The position numbers and the translations under genes were made by a program. This document shows positions 20,201 to 28,720 of a stretch of 64,000 nt of DNA, piece by piece. The notes beneath the pieces are model-generated. The model saw only the letters and a program-made list of their open reading frames with translations. It did not search any database and was not told the DNA's origin. Each line of letters begins with the position of its first letter. The stretch's first letter is position 1. The DNA comes from Bufo bufo (lineage: Eukaryota > Chordata > Amphibia > Anura > Bufonidae): contig NC_053390.1 in assembly GCF_905171765.1 (NCBI RefSeq), positions 508,885,444 through 508,949,443 of the forward strand. Direction: 5' to 3'.

Positions 20201-21951
20201 TTAGATGAGTCCTGTCAGAGATGAGTCCAGTGTTCTCTGACTCTGAGCCCACCCACGCCCACTGTGAAGGAGCCCAGCACCTCCCCCCATCCTCCGACTC
20301 TTCTCCTTGCTCCCCGACATCACAAAGCTAGAGCGCCGTAATCTCGCAATGCGTGAGCAGTGTTGGCATAGTGTTCCTTCCCTGTGCTGGCATCAGCCTC
20401 AGGGAATGAATCAGCGCATTGCGACATTACGGCACTCTCTCTAGCTTTGTGACTTCTGGGAGCAAGGAGGAGATTCGGAGGATGTGGGCGGTGCTGGGCT
20501 CAGTCGGAGAACGCTGGACTCATCTCTCAAGCATGGAGGAGACAGGACTCATCTAAGGTTCATTTACATACATATAAAATCGTTTTTTTTGACACAATAA
20601 AAGCACAGAGAGCTATGGGTACTGGATATTGCAGATGTGCTAGCGGCCATCTAGCAGCGCATGTCCTCAGCTCTATACCCAAAATCCAGGTGACAGGTTC
20701 CCTTTAAGGTAGCTATGTAAAGTTGACCAAAATGGACAATTTCAACCAAATCAGTCATTTGTTGAGTGAAATATAACTACGCACAATCGTTTTAGCTGAC
20801 CAATGATGGACCATTTTTGTGAGAAAAGAAGTTGGTTGTGTTGGATATTTTTATCAGATAGTCAAACTAAACATCTTTCATTGAAAGAAAGATCCTTTGT
20901 CCATTGCTTGATTTTATTGAACATGTATGTGATCAACTATAGTGGCCAAATAGGGAGTAACTATTAGATCAGTGGGGGTCCTGCCGCTGGGATCCCAACT
21001 CAGAAGCGGCCGTTGGGCATGTGTGAGTTCATGTAACTGGAATACCCCTTTAAGGACTCGAGTGCACCATATTGTGCCACCATGAGCAACCTCATTCTCC
21101 CCTAAAAGTAATGTTCTAAGAGGGAAATATTTCCCATTACGCTATGGAGCGTATACAATTGGAGGTATGTTGAGTATGAATTAAGGGCAGGTTAGGACTT
21201 CATACCAGAGATCCACAGTACACCTATGTGCGTGATCTGCTGCGTCTAATCGGCTGCCCAGCTTTTTACAAGCATTTAGCAAATCAAATAAGCTAAATGA
21301 TATATCCCCAAAGTCTGAGTTCCTCCAGCAGTCATATGCTCCCCTCAGATCAGATAGGTTAGCAAACGTTACCTAAAAGGGGTTTTCCGGCAGAAACAAA
21401 TGATGGGTAAGCTGCTGATGGTGCTGACTGTAAATGGGCATAACTATCTACTACTTCTGTTTTGCAGGTCATGGGACATGAGCAAGTTCTTAAACATGCA
21501 GTGTCACATCAGTTGTATAAAATACCCACGGTTTGCAAAGAAATGGATTAATATTCGCAAGTCTTATGGGAATTTCTACAAGGTTTGGAGCCATTTATGT
21601 TGGTTGAATATACATGTGATCACAATATAATGTTTTGTATGCAAAATAACGTGCAAGCCGAAAGTCTTGACTAAATACTTTTCAGATTTTTTTTTGTTTT
21701 ATTCAAAGGTTCCAAGAAATCAAACCAAGTTGACAATGATGCTTGAAAAATTGGGCATGTTATATGACGGTCGCCTTCACTGTGGCTTAGATGATTCCAA
21801 GAACATTGCGCGAATAGCTATCCGCATGCTGCAAGATGGCTGTGAACTTCGTGTGAATGAGAAGATGCATGCAGGCCAGCTAATGGCTGTATCCGGCTCC
21901 CTGGCTTTTGAAGGGGCTGCCTTGCCCCATAATCCACAGCGCAAAAAGTAG
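5145..21951 (+). CDS. ERI1: 3'-5' exoribonuclease 1 (spliced gene, 7 coding exons)
   Basis: Joined exons 5145-5240, 5698-5876, 7135-7339, 8816-8899, 13508-13617, 21468-21582 and 21709-21951 give 1032 nt, or 343 residues plus stop; the human protein is about 349. All junctions are GT-AG and in phase. A SAP nucleic-acid-binding domain covers roughly residues 70-104, followed by a basic linker. The DEDDh exonuclease fold starts at the VIDFEATC motif. Catalytic residues by position: D128 and E130 (DFE), D228 (SWD), H287 and D292. In known orthologues the enzyme trims the 3' stem-loop of histone mRNA, matures 5.8S rRNA and degrades siRNA duplex overhangs, so it dampens RNA interference; it acts in nucleus and cytoplasm. 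No disabling change was seen. The start ATG is the first in the CpG-rich leader and gives an N-terminus of usual length. Confidence 0.96.
5698..5876 (+). CDS. ERI1: ERI1 exon 2 (residues 33-92, SAP domain start)
   Basis: Acceptor TTTTTCAG precedes 5698 and donor GTAAAA starts at 5877. The exon is 179 nt and leaves two bases of codon 92. It encodes an acidic Ser-rich stretch and the first part of the SAP motif (MSKDELKAKLTELKLDTR). Confidence 0.93.
6601..7044. mobile_element. MITE in ERI1 intron 2, TSD TTA
   Basis: Terminal inverted repeats GGCCTCTTTCACAC / GTGTGAAAGAGGCC are flanked by TTA on both sides (6598-6600, 7045-7047). Three-base TTA duplication suggests a PIF/Harbinger-type MITE. 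The right end lies about 90 bp upstream of exon 3, close to its branch-point region. Confidence 0.75.
7135..7339 (+). CDS. ERI1: ERI1 exon 3 (SAP end, first catalytic motif)
   Basis: Acceptor CTCAAATAG precedes 7135; choosing this AG rather than the one two bases later restores Arg92-Gly93 and the frame. Donor GTAAGT is at 7340. It encodes the rest of SAP, a Lys/Tyr-rich linker and VIDFEATC with catalytic D128 and E130, ending in phase 0 at residue 160. Confidence 0.95.
8515..8687. mobile_element. Small foldback MITE in ERI1 intron 3
   Basis: Nearly perfect inverted arms: GGGTCATTTATCAA at the left, TTGATAAATGGCC at the right, with the internal arm word CCAATCAGATT inverted as AATCTGATTGG. 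It would form a strong hairpin in the transcript. It lies about 130 bp before exon 4. Confidence 0.7.
8816..8899 (+). CDS. ERI1: ERI1 exon 4 (residues 161-188)
   Basis: An 84-nt, phase 0-0 exon between a T-rich acceptor (TTTTTAAAG) and donor GTAAGT. It encodes EDSFQQYVKPEI through NLTGITQ, part of the exonuclease fold between the DFE and SWD motifs. Because its length is a multiple of three, skipping would remove 28 residues without a frameshift. An inverted copy of this exon with its flanks lies in the next intron at 10354-10519. Confidence 0.95.
8930..9217. mobile_element. MITE A copy just downstream of ERI1 exon 4
   Basis: TTAA at both ends (8930-8933, 9214-9217). The inverted arms read AAAGGGGTTCTGCAG / CTGCAGAACCCCTTT, with inverted GATGATCTATCC phrases inside. 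It starts 30 bp after the exon 4 donor. A diverged, longer member of the same family sits in mirror position beside the inverted exon 4 copy. Confidence 0.8.
9396..9960 (+). repeat. Family 3 TTAA element fragment in intron 4
   Basis: Starts TTAACCCCTTAAGCGACC and contains the A-rich interior with GGTATCACCGCGTCCGTAACG. The right part is missing, replaced by CR1 sequence at about 9985. Confidence 0.55.
9985..10104 (+). pseudogene. CR1-type LINE reverse transcriptase fragment (5' portion)
   Basis: The + strand encodes a decayed RT segment recognisable by the phrase MLPLYKALVWPHLEYAVQFW, typical of CR1-clade LINEs. It stops where a MITE A relative begins and appears to resume at about 10523. 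Confidence 0.65.
10105..10357 (-). mobile_element. MITE A relative joined to the inverted exon 4 copy
   Basis: The right end CCCCTTTAA (TTAA at 10354-10357) and the inverted GATGATCTATCC phrases identify family A. The distal part contains TGACGTCACTGGGCC, as in the copy at about 3160-3300, so it is a longer subtype than the MITE at 8930-9217. The left boundary with CR1 is approximate. Confidence 0.6.
10354..10519 (-). pseudogene. ERI1: Inverted copy of ERI1 exon 4 with flanking intron, in ERI1 intron 4
   Basis: The reverse complement of 8765-8933 is reproduced here almost base for base, covering the polypyrimidine tract, acceptor, the whole 84-nt exon, donor and 30 nt of intron. Differences seen by eye are two substitutions, a 4-bp deletion within the exon (ATGC lost from GAATTCTGCATTAATC) and one extra base in the homopolymer. 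The copy is therefore antisense to the gene and frameshifted; it cannot act as an exon on the + strand. In the pre-mRNA it could base-pair with exon 4 across a loop of about 1.4 kb. Confidence 0.93.
10523..10936 (+). pseudogene. CR1-type LINE fragment (3' portion)
   Basis: Decayed frames encode the CR1 C-terminal phrases LRLEKKKFSLQKRQSFFTVR and VNLWNRLPQDVV, then the usual 3' tail. It continues the LINE fragment at 9985-10104, so the MITE plus inverted exon 4 block appears to lie within one LINE copy. Confidence 0.75.
10937..11686. mobile_element. TTAA MITE (AAAGGATAACTGTC ends) in intron 4
   Basis: TTAA at both ends (10937-10940, 11683-11686), with inverted ends AAAGGATAACTGTC / GACAGTTATCCTTT. 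The GC-richer interior has no frame of note. Confidence 0.75.
11763..12900 (+). repeat. Family 3 TTAA element fragment with a nested MITE
   Basis: Shares the A-rich interior and the phrases ATATGGGGCGTTTCTGTAAA and TTGTGGAACACCTAAAGGG with the 57-59.6 kb element. It is interrupted by the MITE at 12050-12321. The left end is missing and the right end decays at about 12900. Confidence 0.6.
12050..12321. mobile_element. TTAA MITE (GGGGTTGTCTC ends) nested in family 3
   Basis: TTAA at both ends (12050-12053, 12318-12321), inverted ends GGGGTTGTCTC / GAGACAACCCC, and an inner inverted phrase AGACAATGGGGGCATAT. The flanking family 3 sequence is continuous across it. Confidence 0.75.
12901..13507 (+). 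other. Remaining ERI1 intron 4 sequence
   Basis: AT-rich intron sequence leading to exon 5. The first part is decaying family 3 tail (word CATGAAGTACAATCT). The rest shows only a T-rich tract and the polypyrimidine tract of exon 5. Confidence 0.5.
13508..13617 (+). CDS. ERI1: ERI1 exon 5 (residues 189-225)
   Basis: Acceptor TTTCTTCAG precedes 13508 and donor GTAAGG starts at 13618. The 110-nt exon ends after two bases of Gly225. It encodes EVVDKADPF through KYAILTDG. A large TTAA element starts only 43 bp after the donor. Confidence 0.95.
14190..16020. repeat. Alternating inverted module array inside the piggyBac-type element
   Basis: Modules of roughly 350-470 bp occur repeatedly in opposite orientations. 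Each has a TGACAAAAAATAAAA or CAAGTTAGCGGAAA segment, a CCAAAATGGGGTCAC / GTGACCCCATTTTGG segment, TGCCCTGGCATT or its inverse, and CACCCAGCATGGGTATATG or its inverse. The region is therefore a chain of large palindromes. The many short open frames here are translations of these modules and mirror each other; none looks like a protein. Confidence 0.8.
16034..16358. mobile_element. hAT-type MITE, 8-bp TSD CCTTAGGG
   Basis: Ends CAGTGATGGTGAACCT and AGGTTCGCCACCACTG form terminal inverted repeats of hAT type. The flanks are the 8-bp direct repeat CCTTAGGG (16026-16033 and 16359-16366). The interruption of the surrounding module is clean. No coding capacity. Confidence 0.85.
16861..18318 (+). 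mobile_element. Family 2 TTAA element nested in the piggyBac-type element
   Basis: TTAA at 16861-16864 and 18315-18318. It starts TTAACCACCTCCCGTCCGCC and ends CAGATGGCAAGTGGTTAA. It sits in a TTAA of the host element: the word GGGTGTTTAAGC at 46804 (inverse strand) is split here as GGGTGT and GCTAAGGGGG. A second copy, inverted, lies at 29545-31638. The left half is palindromic with CAGCTGC-type words; the right half is an AT-rich family 3-like interior. Confidence 0.88.
18342..20053 (+). other. ERI1 intron 5 remainder, MITE-like fragments
   Basis: Mostly unassigned intron DNA. A degraded MITE-like piece around 19195-19450 has the words CTCATGCACAAGAACG and GAACATGTCCTATTATTG that recur in other MITEs of the window. 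No exon or gene was recognised. Confidence 0.45.
20054..20707. mobile_element. TTAA foldback MITE in intron 5
   Basis: TTAA at both ends (20054-20057, 20704-20707). The inverted ends AAAGGGAAACTGTCACC / GGTGACAGGTTCCCTTT extend into inverted arms of about 270 bp that include GCTAGCGGC and TTGTGTCAAAAAAA-type words. The arms have diverged visibly. Confidence 0.75.
21468..21582 (+). CDS. ERI1: ERI1 exon 6 (SWD catalytic motif)
   Basis: Acceptor TTTTGCAG precedes 21468; the first base completes Gly225, giving TDG-SWDMSKF with catalytic D228. It ends at residue 263 (GNFYK). The donor is AAG|GTTTGG, weaker than the other donors in this gene, followed by an intron of only 126 bp. Confidence 0.94.
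21709..21951 (+). CDS. ERI1: ERI1 exon 7 (HxxxxD motif, C-terminus, stop)
   Basis: Acceptor TATTCAAAG precedes 21709; stop TAG is at 21949-21951. It encodes VPRNQTKLT, the catalytic H287/D292 segment (GRLHCGLDDSKNIA) and the conserved tail with HAGQLM. Confidence 0.95.
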   Translation, partial: VPRNQTKLTMMLEKLGMLYDGRLHCGLDDSKNIARIAIRMLQDGCELRVNEKMHAGQLMAVSGSLAFEGAALPHNPQRKK

Positions 21952-22090
21952 CATTTTATTTTTAGAGCACTTTAAAGTATATTTTAATAAAAATATGAAG
22001 GCCTATTTATGCCCACTGTACATACGTGTCAGTGGTATGGAAAATAAACTATGCCTTTGTGGATTGTTAAGTTAATTTCAGTAATAAAAG
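21952..22090 (+). terminator. ERI1: ERI1 3' UTR with candidate poly(A) signals
   Basis: AATAAA occurs at 21986-21991, 22043-22048 and 22083-22088. Which one is used cannot be told from the sequence. The 3' UTR therefore appears short, about 60-160 nt, unless a distal signal is used. Confidence 0.55.
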
Positions 22091-22091
22091 T

Positions 22092-23030
22092 TCCAATAGT
22101 CCTCAGGTGCCTGCACAATATATCAAATCAAACAATGCTCTAAAAAAATCCTGGACAATTGTATCAACTTACTCCATAAAATGGTTATGGTCTGATGAAC
22201 ATGGATTAAGAAATGCAAATCATAAAATTCTATGTCTTAAAGGGGTTGTCCCATCTGGACATTTATAGCATATTCACAGTATATGCCATAAATGTCTGCT
22301 AGATGTGGGTCCCACCTCTGGGAGCCGCTCCTATCTCAAGAACTGTCTCATCACTTTGCACGGAGAATGGAAAGGAGGCTGTGCATGCATGACCCTGTGA
22401 TCCGGCCGCAGGTAAACATCTGGGTCATGGTGTCAAAAAATGGGGTGATTAGATAAGCAGGCATTCCCCTTCTTAGTCCTTTTCTGGGGAAAAAAAAAGA
22501 TCTCACATCTAGGATAGAGAGCAAGCTTTCTCAGTGTTGGGTTGGAAGATTGGTACTATACACAGAAGTCCATGTTGCATTCCCTCTGGGGGTCATGTAC
22601 AGTTATACAGGGACAGATGTGCCTTCTCCTCCTTTCACTGCAGCCTGTCAGCATATACCCCACGTGCCCCCTCTCGTCCTCCACACTGGTCGAGATTACA
22701 GTCGACTGCAGGAAGGGGGTGGGCGGGCGCTATTTCATCCTGGTATCTCAGGCTGCATAGAGCTATCGGCCTGGACTTGTTTTAAAGCTCACAATCTAAG
22801 GGGTTGGGATGCTAGGTACACTGGGAGTAAGAGCTGTAGGTATATGTAGCACTCACTCTTGACCTGTTTCTAAAGGATGTATCTCTGGCTTTAAAGCGAG
22901 GCTAATAAAAGCTCTTGCTGATATCACTAGGTACTATGCAGCCTGAGATACAGCCAAGGACAGAGGAGATATGTCTTTGGCTACTGAAGTGTCATACTGC
23001 CAGGATATCAGCTATGTATTGGAAGGGGTT
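22092..23030. other. Intergenic sequence downstream of ERI1
   Basis: No gene recognised. A TTAAAGGGGTTGTCCC-like MITE end occurs near 22240 without a visible partner. Overlapping short frames at 22534-22850 in three frames have no recognisable motif. Confidence 0.45.
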
Positions 23031-23274
23031 AGGGTCCATTCACACATCCGCAAAAGGGTCCGCACCCGTTCCGCAGTTTTGCGGAACGGGTGCGTACCCA
23101 TTCATTCTTTATGGACCCAGACGTGAAGCGGAGAACGGCACCGAACTTCCGGTCCGCAGCTCCGCAAAAGATAGAACATGTCCTAGCTGCAGACAAGAAT
23201 AGGCATTTCTATAGCTGGTGCCGGCTGGGTGTGTTGCGGATTCGCAACACACCACAGACGTGTGAATGGACCCT
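23031..23274. mobile_element. Short MITE (AGGGTCCATTCACAC ends)
   Basis: Inverted ends AGGGTCCATTCACAC / GTGTGAATGGACCCT. The interior has inverted TCCGCAAAA words. A relative with the right-hand end GTGTGAATGGACCCTTA is at about 39470. Confidence 0.65.
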
Positions 23275-23549
23275 TAAAGATATTGTCCAGGATTTAACAG
23301 TCCGAAATAGCTTCTGGAGGCTGTTTTATTTAGTATGTAGAGGACAGGAGCTTCTTCAGCATCCTGTACAGTCCACACAGTGTACCTGACAAACAACATG
23401 GATCTGCCCTGACCTGGTGTCCAAATCAGCAACTAATCATGGCACAAGTAAAGAGAAGTACAGAACATGTGCAGCTAGATGGACAATCATTGCAGTTTCC
23501 ATGGCTGAGGACAGTCCATTCTATGTAGACAATATTGTAACTTGAGAGA

Positions 23550-23693
23550 CCTGTGATGAGCATTAATTACAGGAACAGGATCTGATGATGTCACTCCGGT
23601 CATCACATGATCCATCACCATGGTGATGGATCATGTGATGATCAGAGTGATGTCACCACAAGTCCTTTTCCTGTAATTAATGCTCACCACAGG
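23550..23693. repeat. Palindrome around CATCACCATGGTGATG
   Basis: A near-perfect inverted repeat with arms of about 70 bp: CTGTGATGAGCATTAATTAC at the left, GTAATTAATGCTCACCACAG at the right, centred on CCATGG. A related palindrome with TCACATGGTCCAATCACATG is inside the foldback at 56201-56669. Confidence 0.7.
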
Positions 23694-24175
23694 TACTGTT
23701 CAACAAAGGAGACAGACGAGAAGCTGGGCTTCACGATCAAGTGGACTAAGGTGAGTTAAATAATTTTTTAGTTTTTTTTTTAACCCCTCCAGCGCTATTT
23801 TACTATGCATTCTGTATTCAGAATGCTATTATTTTCCCTTATAACCATGTTATAATTGAAAATAATACAATCTACAGAACACCGATCCCAAGCCCGAACT
23901 TCTGTGAAGAAGTTCAGGTACCAAACATGTGCGATCTTTCTCACGCGAGTGCAAAACGCATTACAATGTTTTGCACTCGCGCGGAAAAATCGCGGGTGTT
24001 CCCATAACGCACCCGCACATTTTCCCGCAACGCCAGTGTGAACCCAGCCTTAGGGTTATATGCAGTTCCCTTTTGCATGCCCCTGTGTATGCAGGAATGT
24101 GATCTGACAAATTGTCTGTCAGATGTTTGAAAGGATAAGGCATGAGTCTGAGTAATGGATTGGAGAAGCACTGAA

Positions 24176-24435
24176 TTAGGCCTTAGGATCCGCAAAATAC
24201 GTATGTGGGCCATGTGTACCCCGCAATTTTCGTGGGACCCACTGACAAAAAGCCTATTCTTGTCTGCAAAACGGACAAGAAAAGATCAGAATTTGTAATT
24301 TGCGGCCCAGCCATATGTAAATTATGTGCTGTCTGTTTTATGGACCCATAGAAATGAATGGGTCCATGTGCGAACTGCAAAATGTGCGGATCAGACATGG
24401 ACCAAAAGTATGGTCGCGTGCATGAGGCCCCAAAG
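24176..24435. repeat. Degraded MITE (GGCCTTAGGATCC to GCATGAGGCC)
   Basis: The right end GTCGCGTGCATGAGGCC resembles the TIR of the element at 39833-40130. The left end GGCCTTAGGATCCGC is diverged. The interior has paired TTGTCTGCAAAACGGACAAG-like words. Confidence 0.45.
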
Positions 24436-25760
24436 GTGCTATGTGTACCTGCCCTGAAGAGTTGAGGAGCAAAGAAAAGCTTTTCAAATAAGCATACTCA
24501 AACTGAGGGGGAGTCCTCTATGAGCCATGCAAAAGTCAGAATGCTGGCAAACGGGAGATGGGGTTCAACATCTGGCATAGCCAGTTGGTATCAATAAAGG
24601 CTATATCAATAAGGTTTCTTTACCTATGGAAGAGATTCATCCTCACCAAGAGAAATTTCACCAAAATTAGCAATTTTTCAAAATTGTATTTCTCAGCTTG
24701 ACAGGTAACATGACATCACATGGCCTAGGAAGAGGCTTAAGCGCTCACTGAGCGCTGCGCCTATTCATACAGCTGATCACAGGGATGCCTTCTCGCAGCT
24801 TACCCTAGGCCAGTGATGTCACGGTCATCGGTCACATTAAAGTGAATGGGGCTGAGCTGCAGTTCCAAGCACAGCTGCTGTACAATGTGCAGCTCTGTGC
24901 TTGGTAAGCTGTGATCGCATTGCGGTTGGGCCTGATGGGAAAGAGAGGGAAGCCCCTCTGTCTATGAATCCCTTAGCTGCTGCAGTCCCTCCAGACCGCA
25001 GCATCTAAGGCAGGGGTGGGGAACCTATTTGCTGCCTAGGGCTATTTGGATATTTGTAACATCGTTCGGGGGCCATACAAAATTCTCAACTTAAAAATTT
25101 GACAGCTATATTTGGTCAAACATAGAACTGACTTAGGGGTAAGTTACAGAAATTGTGCTTCAATTAAAAAAATCTAGAGCGCTGTAATTTTGCAGCACAA
25201 AATAGCGCCTGCACTATGTATGACAAATAGTACAGGCGCCATTTTGACCACATATAGCAGTCTAATTTTTAGGTTGAGAATGTTATATATTTAGTTCTTT
25301 ATTTGTCATTAATGGCAGCTAAGCTAAACCCAGAGGGATTCACCCAGCTTTCACTCTTCCTGCCTCTTTCTTCGCAACTGTCCCGACCTCCATCAGCCTC
25401 AGATCAGATCCCCAAGCTTTAGATCAAGCCCCCCAGCCTCAGATCAGACCCTCCCCACCCTCAGATCAGCCCCAATCAGACATTTAAAATAAATTTAAAA
25501 AAAAAAAACTTACCTCTCCAGCTCTGGACGGTGCTGCCACTTGGCAGATTCACTTACCCTCACTGGTCTTCTCCCTGGCGTACTGTTTTGTGACCTGACA
25601 GCACATAGCGTCAGGTCATATTGCATGACATCAGGATGCAGTGTACTACTGGCACTAAGAGAAGTGAATATTTGTATTTTTTTTGTCTGCTCTGAGGTCT
25701 TAATTTAGGGGATGGGGGAGATTGGGTGCAGGTTAAAGGCAGCAGCAGTCTGATCTGTGG
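24436..25760. other. Intergenic sequence with a hAT-like end
   Basis: No gene seen. CAGGGGTGGGGAACCTATTT near 25014 resembles a hAT left end, but no right end or TSD was found. Confidence 0.4.
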
Positions 25761-26103
25761 TCTGTATAAATTTGTGAATAAATAAGCCTCAAAAAGTACG
25801 TTGCTTAGTGGCGTCGCAGGTCCCAATGGTGACGTGGATACAGTTCACACAGGTGAAAGCGTTTCTTTTGGTTGGACCGCGCTGCCTCAGAAGTCACAGG
25901 AAATCCACAATCGAAGCCAGCAAAATAATCACGGACATGGGGAAGCAAACAGGCCAGTCAAAGCCTCTCCTCCTCTCCAAGCTTCTATGGAACACCAAAA
26001 ATTGCATCCAATAGTGAAGTACCGTCATGCAAATTGGAGTAAAAATTGTTTTATTATACTCACAATATACAAGTATATACGAGCAGTGTACAATGGATCA
26101 ATC

Positions 26104-26139
26104 ACCCGACCCGGGTTTCGCTCAGTCGAGCTTCGTCAG
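26104..26139 (-). ncRNA. Hammerhead-ribozyme-like motif, foldback 1 left arm
   Basis: On the minus strand: CTGACGA, then A plus a GCTC/GAGC hairpin with loop GACT, then GAAAC and the palindrome ACCCGGGT followed by C. This matches the hammerhead order CUGANGA, stem II, GAAA, stem III, UH. One extra A before stem II departs from the consensus, so self-cleavage is uncertain. Confidence 0.45.
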
Positions 26140-26150
26140 GGGTATCAGAT

Positions 26151-26187
26151 CCCCCTGACGAAGCTCGACTGAGCGAAACCCGGGTCG
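26151..26187 (+). ncRNA. Hammerhead-ribozyme-like motif, foldback 1 right arm
   Basis: Mirror of the motif at 26104-26139: CTGACGA (26155-26161), hairpin GCTC-GACT-GAGC, GAAA (26175-26178), palindrome ACCCGGGT and a GTC cleavage-type triplet. CCC before the core can pair with GGG after the triplet as a short stem I. The same extra A before stem II is present. Confidence 0.45.
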
Positions 26188-27802
26188 GGTGATTGATCCA
26201 TTGTACACTGCTCGTATATACTTGTATATTGTGAGTATAATAAAACCATTTTTACTCCAATTTGCATGACGGTACTTCACTATTGGATGCAATTTTTGGT
26301 GTTCCATAGAAGCTTTGAAAGGAGAGGAGGAGAGGCTTTGACTGGCCTGTTTGCTTCCCCAGGTCTGTGATTATTTTGCTGGCTTCGATTATGGATTTCC
26401 TGTGACTTCTGAGGCAGCGCGGTCCAACCAAAAGAAACATGTATAAATTTGTGGGCTGATCTGGGTTCTGTATTCATTTGGAGGGAGATCTGGGATTTAA
26501 TCTGGGGTCTGATCTGAGGTCTGGAAACAGAATTAGTCAGTACATCCTGCAGGGTAAGGCTACTTTCAGAGAGAAGGACGGCTCACCCCTGATTCAAGAT
26601 GGCAAGGTGCACCAATCAGATGTCGTACCCCGACCACCAAAAAGACAATAGTAATATAAAAAGAATGGGCACTCTTGTACCTGGACCACACAGTTGGTAA
26701 AGCGACACTAGTTTATTGATAACAATAGTCACCATACATAAAAGTTCATAGCAATGATTAAACAATGGTCACCATACAAAAAATTATTATATGCCCCATC
26801 TAAAATTTAACTCCTACAATAATAAAATTGATAAAAATTGACGGTACAATATAATCAATCCGCTGATGTAGCTAATAAAACAAGAAGGTCAGGAGGCCTA
26901 TTATCCCGGACAAAATAAAGAAAAAGGTGTGGAACCTGGGTCTGTTCCAACTGCCTATGTATATTCAATCAGCTACAACAATGGTTGATAGCAAATAAGT
27001 CCCCAAGAGACAATAAATATATATATATAAACTGTGATAAAAATAAATTTTAAAATATACACTCCAAAGAGTATATACAATAGTGCACCAATCAAAATAT
27101 AAATACCAAGCGCTGGTAAAGAAATTGTGGTGAATAACAAATCAATAATAATCCCAATATTGAAATCCAGTGCAAATGTGTGCAAAATAGCTGAAAATAT
27201 AAAAATAAGGAATATTGAAGACTAACGGCATTCAAATATTCAGGCACCTGTGTAAAATCAAAAATGTCTCTGGAGACTCGATAATAACAGTAGGCAGTCC
27301 ATCTCCCTGATTAGTAATATCTCTAAAGCTCAAGAATTTTAGTATTAGGTCCACACGGTTCCTAGAAGTGCTTGAAATATCACAGGGTTATAGTCCAGCA
27401 AATTTCAACGGAGACTGTGCAGTGTCAATGCAATATGGTGATTTTGCGGCATTCAGTACAAATATAGCAGTATTAGTTGTAGATTCTTACTTACATTCAG
27501 TCCTGCTATCCACCGTGGTGCAAGTTTTAGAGTAAGTCAGCCTTACTGCCAAATGGAAAGACTGTATGATCCAATCTATAATCTTTAAGCCTTCAGCTAT
27601 GGATCCAAGCGCTGAATCTGTTGCGCTATGAATGCACTCTGAGTTACCTTGATTAGAGTGGGTGTTCCACCTGTGATTCAGTCACACCCGTAGGTAGCTG
27701 CACAATATCCAAAGGCCGCGGTTCCTTTTTCTTTTCCTTATAAGCGCTTACTTGGTCCAGACAAAAATAGCAGGTTGATGTAGTTTAAAGTTGTCCATTT
27801 TT

Positions 27803-27881
27803 AGTCAGCTCCAATTCCTCCACGCCAGACGCGTTTCGAAGGTTATCCTCCTCCTTCCTCAGTGGCTATATTGGAACTGAC
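27803..27881 (-). ncRNA. Hammerhead-ribozyme-like motif, foldback 2 left arm
   Basis: Inverse of the 28721-28795 motif with the same outer stem (GTCAGTTCCAAT with ATTGGAGCTGAC), core CTGAGGA, stem II-like AAGG/CCTT, GAAAC, palindrome ACGCGT and a GTC triplet. Confidence 0.5.
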
Positions 27882-28720
27882 TTACTAGCCGACTATTTAT
27901 ACAGATTAACTTTCAACGGGCTCTTTAGCAAACCCAAAATGGATCCCATACCTTTTACCCTGCCCGAACCATTCCAGTCAATGTCCCCCAATGGACCTAG
28001 AATGCTGTATATACTATATTAAGTACTGATTGGTAGCCAAGATCTCCAATTCTGAGTTTCCCCATGTCCGAAATATCTCTGTCGTCTCCAATTATATGCA
28101 TGTGTGGATATATACCCTGCAATGGAGGTAGCATACCTATCTCAGAATATTTAATGATATGCCTTCTATATACTTGCCCTTTACACTTGTATTTTATCAC
28201 TTTTACATAATTTTTACATTTATGCTAGACACGCAAGATGCCCCACATATTTAATTATTTTTTTTCAATATATTTTTTTTAAAATAAATAATATATTTAA
28301 TAATTTTGAATAAATAATTTTAAACTTATTTAATTAATATATATTTTAATACATAGATCCATGAGATTTACTTGATTACACTGTATGAACTGGTTTACTA
28401 TATGTCTATATACTTCAGACATCGAGCACATAAGTGCGTCTGGAAATATGTAATTTCCAGAGAGGATCTGCGACATTTGATGTAATTATCTATGTAAAAT
28501 GAGATCAGTCATAATAATAATTACATATGGGTAATGTTTCTGATGAACCCAAGATCATATGGTACAAAAAACACATGAGTGCATAGAAAACCGCAGATGA
28601 ACCGCACCAATACCTCAATACATAGAAAATTATATATGTGAAATTCAGATCTTTCGGATCCATTTTGGGTTTGCCAAAGAGCCCGTTGAAAATTAATCTG
28701 TATAAATAGTCGGCTAGTAA

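Larger units (their letters stand above)
25777..26439. mobile_element. Foldback retroelement 1, 14-bp TSD, hammerhead-like motifs at centre
   Basis: Two inverted arms, 25861-26139 and 26155-26438, nearly identical, meet at a short centre (about 26140-26154). The whole is flanked by the 14-bp direct repeat TGTATAAATTTGTG (25763-25776, 26440-26453). An unpaired segment of 84 bp (25777-25860) occurs on the left side only. The inner ends of both arms carry the CTGACGA...GAAAC motif. The long TSD and inverted arrangement suggest insertion by target-primed reverse transcription rather than a cut-and-paste transposon. Penelope-like elements, which carry hammerhead motifs and often insert in inverted arrangements, are the closest known comparison; no reverse transcriptase is encoded here. 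Confidence 0.75.
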
